NCBI GenBank assembly: GCA_964444735.1
Contig: CAYUIJ010000070.1
Location: forward strand, 1-12,437
DNA: 12,437 nucleotides
Direction: 5' to 3'
Origin: Phocaeicola_A sp964444735
GTDB lineage: Bacteria; Bacteroidota; Bacteroidia; Bacteroidales; Bacteroidaceae
Positions 1-8,254 of the stretch are shown piece after piece. Under the pieces are notes generated by a model. The model had not been told where the DNA came from and did not search any database. It saw only the letters and a program-made list of their open reading frames with translations. The translations under genes were made by a program, and so were the position numbers. Each line of letters starts with the position of its first letter. Position 1 is the first letter of the stretch.

Positions 1-97
1 CTAACATAGAAGCAACATCTTTGATTTTGTAAATGCCGCCATCTTTTACTGCCACCAACAGAGGCTTCATCAATTCATCGTACTTTGGCACTGCCAT
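1..97 (-). CDS. Mrr-type N-terminal (winged-helix) restriction protein, 5' end only
   Basis: This gene runs off the left edge; only its first 32 codons are present. The translation opens MAVPKYDELMKPLL and continues with a D-G-G-I-Y-K-I-K-D-V stretch. That resembles the Mrr N-terminal domain (PF14338), a winged-helix DNA-binding module placed before a PD-(D/E)XK nuclease in Mrr-like type IV restriction enzymes, which cut modified DNA. The ATG at 95-97 is preceded by a GGAGG (109-113 on the plus strand as CCTCC), 11 nt upstream, slightly long but usable. It lies 133 nt downstream of the hamB stop in the same direction, fitting a further defence gene in the cluster. The nuclease half is not visible, so another protein with the same N-terminal module is possible. 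Confidence 0.7.
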   Translation of the reverse strand, partial: MAVPKYDELMKPLLVAVKDGGIYKIKDVASML

Positions 98-230
98 GGT
101 TTTCAATTCCTCCTCAAATGTATTTTCGTCTTATTCACACCATAGATAATATGCCTGTCTGTAGTACTTACTTACAGCTACAGTTAGTTGACTGCCCATT
201 AATCTTTTTAATTTGTACCCCTCAGACTGT
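98..230 (-). other. Intergenic region between hamB and the mrr-like gene
   Basis: This 133-base gap has no convincing reading frame. It contains a 6-bp inverted repeat, CTGTAG at 159-164 and CTACAG at 178-183, with a 13-nt loop. No U-run follows on the minus strand, so it is not a standard terminator. I found no good -35/-10 pair on the minus strand; a TATTAT near 147-152 lacks a -35 at a normal distance. The downstream gene may therefore be read from the hamB transcript. Confidence 0.35.
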
Positions 231-1031
231 TTATTCTATTTTGTCAATGAACAGTTCTGGCATATTGTAACGCACACTTGATGCCTCAGTACGGACATTC
301 GTATTTGAACATTCAAGCAATGACATACTCAGATGCCATTTGCCGTCGGGACTCTCGATAATGTACTCATCTTTATTGTTCCGAATATATGTGGATACCT
401 CTCGCGAGAATCCATTTCTCTGCAAAAGGATCGTTATTGGGTTCGTAGTACCATACTCCACAAATTCATACCAGTTATTGTCAAACTCCTTCAGATGATG
501 GACAATCTTATACTCATTTGAAAATCGCAAAAAATAGTTTGAAATGCTAAAAAGGACAATGTTATCAATTACTTCCAACGTATCGGCAAATACAATGTTA
601 CGATGGGGCAGACTATCATTGTAGTATTCTTTTTGACCACGATTTACCCAGAAATTGTCCGGGTGCTGCTGTCGGTACTCCAGAGCCTTTTTCATGATGT
701 TGCTAAGTCCAGTTCCTTCCATCCATTGAATCAAAACAACAGCATACCATCGTAACAGTGTCGGTTTGCCAAGAGTTGATGCCTCATACTTCCCCCACTT
801 AAAAATCCTGCTCAATTTTTCGAGGAAAGCTAAAACATCATCATACACAAACTTTCCATCTATACGATCCGGGTATTTAAGACCCATAGCAATGGCGGCA
901 CGTAGATTTCTTGTTTGGTCTACTGATGTATTAATGTCGTCATCCGGCTCTGTAAATGGATCAGTAAAGGCCTCTCTTATCTTTTCTTCATCCTTTGGCG
1001 TAAGTAGATTTAGAATTCGCGTCTTACAAGG
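231..1031 (-). pseudogene. hamB: C-terminal part of hamB, out of frame with the helicase part
   Basis: This open frame begins just after a TAG at 1032-1034 and runs to a TAA at 231-233. Its first residues (I-L-N-L-L-T-P-K-D-E-E-K) directly continue the helicase protein if one base is restored near 1010-1033. The first ATG in the frame is only at 885-887 and has no visible Shine-Dalgarno sequence, so independent translation of the 218-residue product looks poor. I recognise no separate domain; the fragment is rich in hydrophobic and aromatic residues (for example W-Y-A-V-V-L-I-Q-W-M-E-G) and matches the expected extra C-terminal region of HamB beyond the helicase core. Joined with the upstream part it gives about 880 residues, a normal HamB size. 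The cause may be a true deletion or a sequencing or assembly error. Confidence 0.75.
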
Positions 1032-2872
1032 CTATCATTGTCCTGCATAATATCACGAAGAAGAATGAGCGCGAACTTGCGCATCATAACATATGCTTCT
1101 TCTGTTTGTGCATTGTTTCGCTTTACAAGTTCTATGTTTCCCTCCAAAAGGGCATCAATTATATATTTCTTCTCAGAATTGGTCAGGCTTTTTGGTCCTG
1201 CTTCAATGGAAAGAGTTTGCTTTGGAACTTCTTTTTTTAGCAAATCAACATAATCTTCCTGTTTAACTTTTTCTCCCTGCGAAACAAAAAACACATTCCC
1301 ATACAGGTTAAACCGAATACGTCCTACACGACCTATCAGATTCCTAAAATCCACCGGTGTCATAACCTTACGTGAAATTTTATTATCTGTAATGAACAAA
1401 TTATCAGCTGGCAAATTTACTCCTTCAAGAAGTGTGCTGGTACAGAACATTGTAGTTACTTTTCCCTGACGGAACATATCCTCAATTCTAATACGAATTG
1501 CTGCAGGAAGATAACCTATATGATAGGCTACCCCTTTTCTTATAATCTGTGCCAGATAGTAGTCTCCATGTACCTCGTTAGTTATATCTCTGGAAAGCGC
1601 AGTCAAATCATCATCCTGTATTACAGGAAGAAGATCTGAAAATTCAAGCGCATTTTTGATAGCTTTGTTTCTTCCGTTGCAGTAAACAATTGTCTGCTGC
1701 CTTTTTTCAAATGGAAGTTCCCGATTTAACCGCTCGAACAACCAGAGAAATGATATAAGTGATGCCTTTTTATCTTTTATCTCCGCAAGGTACTCCAATG
1801 CTTCGGTGTGCTCGTTATATACACTCATGCTGTAATTATTCAAGTCGATGCTAAATTTTATCTGAGCAACCGGAGAAAATGTTGAACGTAGGCTACTGTC
1901 ATTGCCGCCCTTTTCAATGTCGGTCAGCAGCTTCAAGTATACTTCCGGATTAGGGATGTTGGGGGATGCAAATATAAAATGCGGTCGCGGTTTTCTTTTC
2001 AGAAGCATATCTACTGTCTTGTAATAAAAAGGCCCGCGGCTATTCTTCCCAGACAGCTTGTGAGCTTCGTCAATAAAGAGGTAATCTATTCGCAAATCAG
2101 GTTTGCTAATCAGTAAATAAAGCAAGCGCTCTGGTGTAAGTACAAGTATAAAATTATGCTTTCCCTCCAAGGCAATATCACCAGCTGCCGTGATGACCTT
2201 ATAGTTATTTTTTGCCAATAAATCTTTAAGATCTTCATCAATAATCTGTTTATAAAGTTCATTGATTAACGCCTTTGTCGGAACAATCAAGGCATAGTTT
2301 AATTTTTCCCCTTGCTGAATCTGAACTTTTATAAACATTCTCATGAGAAAAGATTTTCCCATGGAGGTCGGACCCGAATAGCTAAAGTAGTCGTCCGACA
2401 GATGATTATAGACACTCTTCTGAGCATCGAAGAATCGAAGTTCTGGTGCTGCAGGAATAGTCAAATAATCATTCTGATAAGCTGTAAAAATTCGCTCTAA
2501 TGCTGTTGCTCCAGAAAAGTCACTATCGATAATTTTGCATGCCTGATAATTTCCAGTATTGGCAAATACCGATCCGGCATAAAACTTGATATCCTCATTA
2601 TTTGGATATAGCGAATTCAAGAGAATAATAATCTCCTGAGCCCACATCTTATGCTTGTCCCTATTTTCAACATGAATAGATTTTGAAAGAAGATCAGCGA
2701 AACGTAATGCTGAAACTATGTCTATTTCCCGCAGTTGCCGTTTGTCGGTTAAATTGAATTTCGTGATGGCATAGTTATAGAGAATATTGTCATACAACTC
2801 ATTCAAAAAAGGGTTAGCATCGATGTCTCCGAAAATGGCGTCACCAAGATTTTGAAATAGATTGTTACTCAT
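1010..2872 (-). CDS. hamB: Hachiman helicase HamB (helicase part, truncated by frameshift)
   Basis: A 620-residue superfamily 2, Ski2-like DExH helicase. Visible motifs in order: an all-helical N-terminal region (about 1-150); Walker A G-P-T-S-M-G-K-S (167-174); motif Ia V-P-T-K-A-L-I (198-204); DEAH (268-271); motif III A-S-P-N (302-305); a second RecA domain with T-I-V-Y-C-N (394-399), T-S-T-L-L-E-G-V-N-L-P (478-488) and N-L-I-G-R-V-G-R (511-518). In Hachiman, HamB is the ATP-driven partner that senses abnormal DNA and controls the HamA nuclease. The ATG overlaps the hamA stop in an ATGA, implying translational coupling. The frame ends early at a TAA (1010-1012), while the matching C-terminal part lies in the next frame (231-1031), so the full protein is interrupted. 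Family identity is strong from motifs plus the HamA neighbour; activity is doubtful. Confidence 0.85.
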   Translation of the reverse strand: MSNNLFQNLGDAIFGDIDANPFLNELYDNILYNYAITKFNLTDKRQLREIDIVSALRFADLLSKSIHVENRDKHKMWAQEIIILLNSLYPNNEDIKFYAGSVFANTGNYQACKIIDSDFSGATALERIFTAYQNDYLTIPAAPELRFFDAQKSVYNHLSDDYFSYSGPTSMGKSFLMRMFIKVQIQQGEKLNYALIVPTKALINELYKQIIDEDLKDLLAKNNYKVITAAGDIALEGKHNFILVLTPERLLYLLISKPDLRIDYLFIDEAHKLSGKNSRGPFYYKTVDMLLKRKPRPHFIFASPNIPNPEVYLKLLTDIEKGGNDSSLRSTFSPVAQIKFSIDLNNYSMSVYNEHTEALEYLAEIKDKKASLISFLWLFERLNRELPFEKRQQTIVYCNGRNKAIKNALEFSDLLPVIQDDDLTALSRDITNEVHGDYYLAQIIRKGVAYHIGYLPAAIRIRIEDMFRQGKVTTMFCTSTLLEGVNLPADNLFITDNKISRKVMTPVDFRNLIGRVGRIRFNLYGNVFFVSQGEKVKQEDYVDLLKKEVPKQTLSIEAGPKSLTNSEKKYIIDALLEGNIELVKRNNAQTEEAYVMMRKFALILLRDIMQDNDSLVRREF

Positions 2873-3804
2873 GGTTTGCCACCTCCGTTTATGACTCTAT
2901 CCATAATGGCTGTTTTATCAGAATCCGCATCGTCAAGCGGAAGAATGTAAAAATAAAATGAATGCGTTCCAAGGTTCAGGGCATTGATCTTGCTTGCAAT
3001 ATAAGTAGCATGATGTCTTATGTCTTTAGTCATCTTCTGTGTGAGAGCTACCCTGTAATCAAGTGCACTATAATTAGCAGCTTTCAAACCAAGATTATAA
3101 CCAAGAAATACCCCAAAGGCTGTGTCATACGGGACAGCCGATCCCTTGCTTGGAACTAATAGGTCTTTGATTTTTTGAACAGTATTCTTATCAAAAGACT
3201 TACTAAAAACCGTATTTTCCGCAAGTATTCGTTCTTGTGTGCTTTGTTTCTCAATCCCCACTATTGCATCAAATGCAGCATCTACTGCTTTTTTCATATC
3301 ACCGATAATACTGGATGTACCAAAAACCATATGGTAGTAAGGAATGCCAAGAGTTTGTTCCAGCGAAAGGAGATGAATGCCATCGCATTTGCTGTTATAT
3401 TGCTTGGCATCTGTCTGCAATTCAACTTTACTCATAATTTTGGGAGCACCAAGAACCTGCTCAAGGAAAACGTATAACATAATTTCACCGAGATCATTTC
3501 CAGTGCCTTTCTGACCGGGTGCACCATTTTTTCTCATAATATCGAGGGCATCCATACCAACGCTGAAAGCATCACCATCGATGCAATAGTTCTCAATTTT
3601 GGCACGAGAAAAAACGTACTGGCCAATATTCTTTCGCAGGAAATATTCCAACTTTTCGGTGGCAAACGCATTATTATTGACATTCAAGTGGAATAGTCGC
3701 AACTGTTCAGGGTTTTTAAGCCCAAGCGTCTCAGAATGAGTTACCTCGGTAAAAACCTCACTGAATTTGCCTCCACTCAAAGTCTTGTTAAAAGAATTGT
3801 TCAT
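2869..3804 (-). CDS. hamA: Hachiman effector HamA (DUF1837 family)
   Basis: A 311-residue protein of the DUF1837 family (PF08878), the HamA effector of Hachiman, which with HamB forms a helicase-nuclease complex that degrades DNA on sensing damage or phage DNA. The family signature is visible: G-N-D-L-G-E-I (102-108, with E107), then S-K-V-E-L-Q-T (125-131) and C-D-G-I-H-L (140-145, with D141), placed as in a PD-(D/E)XK fold. The next strand reads V-F-G-T-S-S-I (160-166), where I expect G-E-x-K, so the second acidic residue and the lysine appear replaced (T163, S165). Length is normal. The ATG lies 23 nt beyond the hsdR stop, with GAGGT 10 nt upstream, and the stop overlaps the hamB start. 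The pairing with a Ski2-like helicase makes the assignment firm; catalytic competence is uncertain. Confidence 0.85.
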   Translation of the reverse strand: MNNSFNKTLSGGKFSEVFTEVTHSETLGLKNPEQLRLFHLNVNNNAFATEKLEYFLRKNIGQYVFSRAKIENYCIDGDAFSVGMDALDIMRKNGAPGQKGTGNDLGEIMLYVFLEQVLGAPKIMSKVELQTDAKQYNSKCDGIHLLSLEQTLGIPYYHMVFGTSSIIGDMKKAVDAAFDAIVGIEKQSTQERILAENTVFSKSFDKNTVQKIKDLLVPSKGSAVPYDTAFGVFLGYNLGLKAANYSALDYRVALTQKMTKDIRHHATYIASKINALNLGTHSFYFYILPLDDADSDKTAIMDRVINGGGKP

Positions 3805-3827
3805 TGCATTCGCTACCTCACTATGCG

Positions 3828-6800
3828 TTAATTGCCATCCTTTTTGCTTCCATATTCTGTGTTGCCTTCTGCTACCATCAGCTGTTCTTGCGGCTGGAAG
3901 CCATATACAACTCCTCTGTTTTCCTGCCCAGGCATAACATACTCCTTGCCTTCCGGATTGTATGTCAGGTTAAAGACCAGATCAGACAGCCATTTTTTGA
4001 ATGAAGGGTTATCTTGAAACTGTTTAAACAGCTCCATGTTGTCCGCCATGATAGAGAAGATAACCTGCTGCAAAGCCCGTTCGCTTTCGGTACGGGCTTC
4101 CTGCTCATCGGAGTTTTTCATAGCATTTTGATATTTCTTATCTTTAGAAACCATCTCGGGGATCGCCAGAATTTGACGCTGAACATTATCTGCGTCATTC
4201 CAGTTGATGTTTCCGAACATATCATTGAAGTCCATGATGATTTTAGAAAGCAGGTCCATCTCCGGTTCAACAATATGTCCGACCTTTCCTGTGGGCACCG
4301 GTGCAATCTCTGCGTCTGCATCCTCCAACTTAATCGCTATAGCTTCTTGTGCTTCATTACGATAACTGCTCAAATCGATGGTCTGAAGAATACCTTCAGA
4401 CAAATCATCGTCACGAGGAGATGGAAGTTTCGGTATCAGCAAATTTAAGAAGATTGAAAGTTTCTCCCAAGCTACATTTCCGTAGGGCAGTATAGCACCG
4501 AGAAATCCATATGTACGCACGAAAGACTTAGCGGCGCTCTTGAACTTAATCTGATCATTGAGTTCTAACTGCTTGTAAACGGCAGTGCAAGCATCGAGAG
4601 CCGGATCGAGCCTGTCACGTTCCGCACCACTTAAGAAAAGCCCCACCAGTTTCTCAACATCACTGTCATCGTAGACCTGATAGCTTTCCATCAGCGCGAT
4701 CAGATCATACAGCTTGTTCGGATCTGTCTCCCCGGAAAGGATAGTTGTCCTGTAAAACCTTGAGAATGCTTTCTCAATGACCGAGGTTTTGTTGGCAAAG
4801 TCTAGGACGTACACTTCATCCTTGCCAGGATATGCGCGGTTCAACCTCGAAAGCGTCTGTACCGCAGCAATATCGTAAAGTGGCTTGTCAACATACATTG
4901 TCTGCAAGAGCGGCTCGTCAAAACCAGTCTGGAACATATCGGCAACAATTAATATACGATAAGGGTCCTTTTTAAACTCCTTCGGGATCTTTGCATCAGG
5001 GAACCCATTCATGCCAGCCGATGTCAGGGCCGGTTCCTGTCCGTTGTATTTGTGCTCACCGGAAAATGCCACAATGGTTTTATACGGGCTGTGTCTGTCC
5101 GCGAGGCACTTATTGATTGCATAGTAGTATTCAATACACCTTGGAATGCTGGCCGTAACCACCATCGCGCGAGCTTTGCCGCCAATCTTTTTCTTGGCGA
5201 TAACCTGCTCGTGAAAGTGCTCCATCATCATGGCGGCTTTCTTAGCGATAACATCCGAATTACCCTCGACAAAGGTGCGCAGCTTTTTCTGCGCGCGCTT
5301 CTTATCAAACATCGGATCGTCCTCGACAGTCTTCATAATTTTATACCAACTGTCGATGGTCGTGTAATTTCGCAACACATCAAGAATAAAGCCTTCCTGA
5401 ATAGCCTGCTTCATCGTATAGACGTGGAACGGTCGATGCTTGATTTCTCCATCTTCTTCATAGGCAACCCCGAACATCTCCTCGGTCTTGTTCTTTGGAG
5501 TAGCAGTGAAAGCAAAGTAGCTGGCAGATGAAACGAGCTTGCGTCCCTCCATCATTGCATTGATCTTGTCCTCATTATCAGCCTCGTCATCCGTCGCAAG
5601 ACCGGAAAGCACCAAATTCATATTTGCAGAATTACGTCCGCTCTGACCAGAGTGTGCTTCGTCAATGATGATGGCAAACTTATTATTCTTATGTTCCTGT
5701 CCAATCTCTGAAATGATGTAAGGAAACTTTTCAATCGTGGAGATGATAATCCGTTTACCGTCCTGTATGGCCTTGCGCAGCTCACCGGAGTGTTCCGCCC
5801 ACGTTACGGTGTTCTTCACCTGCATGAACTGCTTGATCGTATTGCGGATCTGTTTATCCAGAATACGACGGTCGGTAACCACAAGAACAGAATCGATCAT
5901 CGGATGCCCGTCTTTTTCAAGGCCGATTAGCTGATGGGCAAGCCAGGCGATTGAATTTGACTTGCCGCTTCCTGCGCTGTGCTGAATCAGATACCGCTTG
6001 CCAATCCCGTTCTCCTGTACGTCTGCCAGCAATTTTTCTACACAGTCAAGCTGATGATAACGCGGCCAAATCTGTTTGATAGATTTTTTCTTTGTATCCT
6101 CGTCCACTTCCTCAATGACCTGTGCATAGTTTTCTATAATCCGAGACAGCTTTCTTTTAGTGAGAATATCCTTCCAAAGGTAATCTGTCATAAGTCCATT
6201 CGGATTCGGCGGATTGCCTGCACCATCGTTATAACCTTTGTTAAACGGCAGAAACCAACTGTCTCTTCCGGCAAGTTTTGTGCAAAACTGTATCGTGGCG
6301 TCATCCACAGCAAAGTGAACCATGCAGCGTTTGAAAGAGAACAAGAGATCATGCGGATCGCGATCTTCCTTATATTGGCGCACGGCATTCTCAGTATTCT
6401 GCTTTGTAAGCTGGTTTTTAAGTTCCATCGTGATGACCGGAAGTCCATTGATAAACAGGCAAACATCCAGCGCCAGCTTGCCGGCATCCTGCGAATAGCG
6501 TATCTGCCTTGTCACGCTGAAAATATTTTTCTCAAACATGATTTTGGCCTGTTTGTTATTCTCTGTCGGCGTCAGATAGAACAAGATTAGGTCTGCCGGA
6601 TATACTTTCACGCCTTTTCGCAGGACATCAATAATCCCGCGTTTAGCAATCTCGCCTGACAGACGGTTTAGGAACTGGCGTTTTTTCGCATCTGAAGTAA
6701 ATACACCCAGCTTGTCCATTTCCTTCGGCTGTGTATCCTGCAGGAACCGAAACAGGCGCGTCTCGTCGACAGCATACTCTTTGTTATAATCGGCGTTTGC

Positions 6801-6884
6801 TCCTTCCTCGTATCCGTTCTGCTCAACCAGCCATTTTACGATTAAGGATTCAAGACCGTTTTCCTTTGTATTGGTAAAAGCCAT
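3828..6884 (-). CDS. hsdR: Type I restriction enzyme, R subunit HsdR
   Basis: A full-length (1018 residues) motor and endonuclease subunit of a type I restriction-modification complex. It pumps unmethylated DNA past the HsdM-HsdS core using ATP and cuts at a distance. An N-terminal PD-(D/E)XK site is intact (D140; E-L-K at 154-156). The helicase core shows Walker A S-A-G-S-G-K-S (303-309), DEAH (408-411), F-T-A-T-P (459-463), a Q-T-G-F-D-E-P segment near 652-658 and Q-T-L-S-R-L-N-R (676-683). A helical C-terminal region for assembly follows. I chose the ATG at 6882-6884: GGAGG lies 7 nt upstream, whereas the in-frame TTG at 6890 has almost no spacing. The start sits 2 nt past the hsdS stop, so the genes are coupled. 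No lesion is seen. Confidence 0.96.
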   Translation of the reverse strand: MAFTNTKENGLESLIVKWLVEQNGYEEGANADYNKEYAVDETRLFRFLQDTQPKEMDKLGVFTSDAKKRQFLNRLSGEIAKRGIIDVLRKGVKVYPADLILFYLTPTENNKQAKIMFEKNIFSVTRQIRYSQDAGKLALDVCLFINGLPVITMELKNQLTKQNTENAVRQYKEDRDPHDLLFSFKRCMVHFAVDDATIQFCTKLAGRDSWFLPFNKGYNDGAGNPPNPNGLMTDYLWKDILTKRKLSRIIENYAQVIEEVDEDTKKKSIKQIWPRYHQLDCVEKLLADVQENGIGKRYLIQHSAGSGKSNSIAWLAHQLIGLEKDGHPMIDSVLVVTDRRILDKQIRNTIKQFMQVKNTVTWAEHSGELRKAIQDGKRIIISTIEKFPYIISEIGQEHKNNKFAIIIDEAHSGQSGRNSANMNLVLSGLATDDEADNEDKINAMMEGRKLVSSASYFAFTATPKNKTEEMFGVAYEEDGEIKHRPFHVYTMKQAIQEGFILDVLRNYTTIDSWYKIMKTVEDDPMFDKKRAQKKLRTFVEGNSDVIAKKAAMMMEHFHEQVIAKKKIGGKARAMVVTASIPRCIEYYYAINKCLADRHSPYKTIVAFSGEHKYNGQEPALTSAGMNGFPDAKIPKEFKKDPYRILIVADMFQTGFDEPLLQTMYVDKPLYDIAAVQTLSRLNRAYPGKDEVYVLDFANKTSVIEKAFSRFYRTTILSGETDPNKLYDLIALMESYQVYDDSDVEKLVGLFLSGAERDRLDPALDACTAVYKQLELNDQIKFKSAAKSFVRTYGFLGAILPYGNVAWEKLSIFLNLLIPKLPSPRDDDLSEGILQTIDLSSYRNEAQEAIAIKLEDADAEIAPVPTGKVGHIVEPEMDLLSKIIMDFNDMFGNINWNDADNVQRQILAIPEMVSKDKKYQNAMKNSDEQEARTESERALQQVIFSIMADNMELFKQFQDNPSFKKWLSDLVFNLTYNPEGKEYVMPGQENRGVVYGFQPQEQLMVAEGNTEYGSKKDGN

Positions 6885-6886
6885 CG

Positions 6887-8254
6887 TCAATCCTCCTGTG
6901 CATCTATTTCTTCTTCGTCATCATCGTTTTCAATACCACTATATATACCTTCATCAATAAACTCATACTCAGGAATTTCAATTTTTCGGACATCAATTTT
7001 CCCAGTAATAGTATCTGTTATTATACGTTTATTCATCTGACGCATAAGTTCAATTTGTTTGTTTATATCCGATATTTGCTTATTAATCTTACCGCATTCT
7101 AAATCAAGGCAAGTCACAATCGCTTCTTGTTCCTCTATAGATGGAACCGGAATAAGAAGTCTTTTTATAGCATTGATTGATACTCCGCCAATTAAGCCCG
7201 TTATATTCCGACTAAATTGAAGCATAAAAGTTGGTGAACAAAGGTAGTAAAACAGAAATCGTCCGTTTATATCTGTCGGTAAAAAGGCACATAACTTATT
7301 TACAAACGCAACTTTACGATCAATATATGCCTTCTTCCTCCCTGCGCTTCCTCCCTCGATGCAAACCAAAGTACATCCAGCAGGTGCTATCTTAAAACCA
7401 GAATTCTCTTTAACGTATAATCCGTTCTCATAATCAGCAACACAAGTAGTTAAATCAACATCCTTGGTTGCAATATAAGGAATATCTGTTTTCACAGTAT
7501 AATTATCTTTTTCTGAATCACTTATGCTGTTACCATTATATAATCTTGCAACATATTTTAACTGGCAACATTTCCATTTAACAGGGATTTTGCCAATGGT
7601 AGAGTCGCCACTTTCTTTATAGGTAGCAGCCTTGTTTAGTCCCTTCGTGATAACGGTATGCAAAAGCAATTCTTTTGCCTCTTGCAATACAGCTGCTTGC
7701 TTTCGAAGAGTTTTAATTGCACTATTAATTGCAGAAGTTTTCCATCCAATGTATCTTACAATTTGCCTTTGTTCATCAATAGAAGGAACGGGAAAGGCTA
7801 TAGAAAAAAACTGTTCAGGATATAATCTCAGTCGGGAAGGACGTATTCCAGTTGAAAGCGAATGATATACATCAACAAGGTGCTGCTCTCTTAAGAGATA
7901 ATCCAAATAAGTTGATTCATATACTATATTCTTTTGACGATAGACATTATAAGAAGGACTGATTACCCCATCAAATCTCGACACACCGATGGCTCCTTGC
8001 CACATCCACATAGTGTTTGCCGCAATATCATCAGCGCGTATTTTTTTATAACCAACTAATGATTCTGCCATGAACATATTCACATTCTTATTTTTGCGTG
8101 GGGTTATCCCTGTTATATGTGAAACTGTAAGCAATTCTTCTGAGCCATCGGTGGAACGCTCATCAACAGATTTAAAAAGATTTTTTCCACGCACAAGAGG
8201 CCACCTCTGAGGATATTCTCGTTTATCGCTTGGATTACTATTATTTAAAATCAT
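6887..8254 (-). CDS. hsdS: Type I restriction enzyme, specificity subunit HsdS
   Basis: A 455-residue DNA-recognition subunit with the usual two-part plan. Target recognition domain 1 covers roughly 15-155. A conserved linker follows, from V-P-S-I-D-E-Q-R (156-163) through a long helix ending near 205. Target recognition domain 2 covers about 220-368, and the distal conserved helix starts at V-P-S-I-E-E-Q-E (370-377) and ends in T-G-K-I-D-V-R (417-423). Each P-S-I-x-E-Q block marks the end of a recognition domain. The target sequence cannot be read from the protein. A very acidic tail (about 425-455, with D-D-D-E-E-E) is unusual. The ATG overlaps the hsdM stop as ATGA. The gene is visibly more AT-rich than hsdR and parts of hsdM, as expected for a fast-exchanging specificity gene. 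No invertase or second hsdS is nearby. Confidence 0.95.
   Translation of the reverse strand: MILNNSNPSDKREYPQRWPLVRGKNLFKSVDERSTDGSEELLTVSHITGITPRKNKNVNMFMAESLVGYKKIRADDIAANTMWMWQGAIGVSRFDGVISPSYNVYRQKNIVYESTYLDYLLREQHLVDVYHSLSTGIRPSRLRLYPEQFFSIAFPVPSIDEQRQIVRYIGWKTSAINSAIKTLRKQAAVLQEAKELLLHTVITKGLNKAATYKESGDSTIGKIPVKWKCCQLKYVARLYNGNSISDSEKDNYTVKTDIPYIATKDVDLTTCVADYENGLYVKENSGFKIAPAGCTLVCIEGGSAGRKKAYIDRKVAFVNKLCAFLPTDINGRFLFYYLCSPTFMLQFSRNITGLIGGVSINAIKRLLIPVPSIEEQEAIVTCLDLECGKINKQISDINKQIELMRQMNKRIITDTITGKIDVRKIEIPEYEFIDEGIYSGIENDDDEEEIDAQED

Noticed and set aside
159..183. Terminator after hamB
   Set aside because: The inverted repeat is AT-rich with a 13-nt loop and no following U-run on the minus strand.
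186..191. Plus-strand TTGACT as a promoter -35
   Set aside because: No matching -10 at proper distance and no plus-strand gene follows.
231..887. Separate functional gene of 218 residues
   Set aside because: Its ATG has no Shine-Dalgarno, and coding sequence continues in frame upstream of the ATG toward the hamB break.
1010..1040. Programmed frameshift joining the two parts of hamB
   Set aside because: No slippery heptamer, no adjacent stable downstream structure seen, and HamB is normally one continuous protein; mutation or error is simpler.
5052..6590. Plus-strand open frames of 159 and 203 codons opposite hsdR
   Set aside because: They mirror a strongly supported gene, lack Shine-Dalgarno sequences and show no recognisable domains.
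6887..8254. Phase-variable hsdS
   Set aside because: No second hsdS, no inverted repeats of useful length and no recombinase gene in the window.
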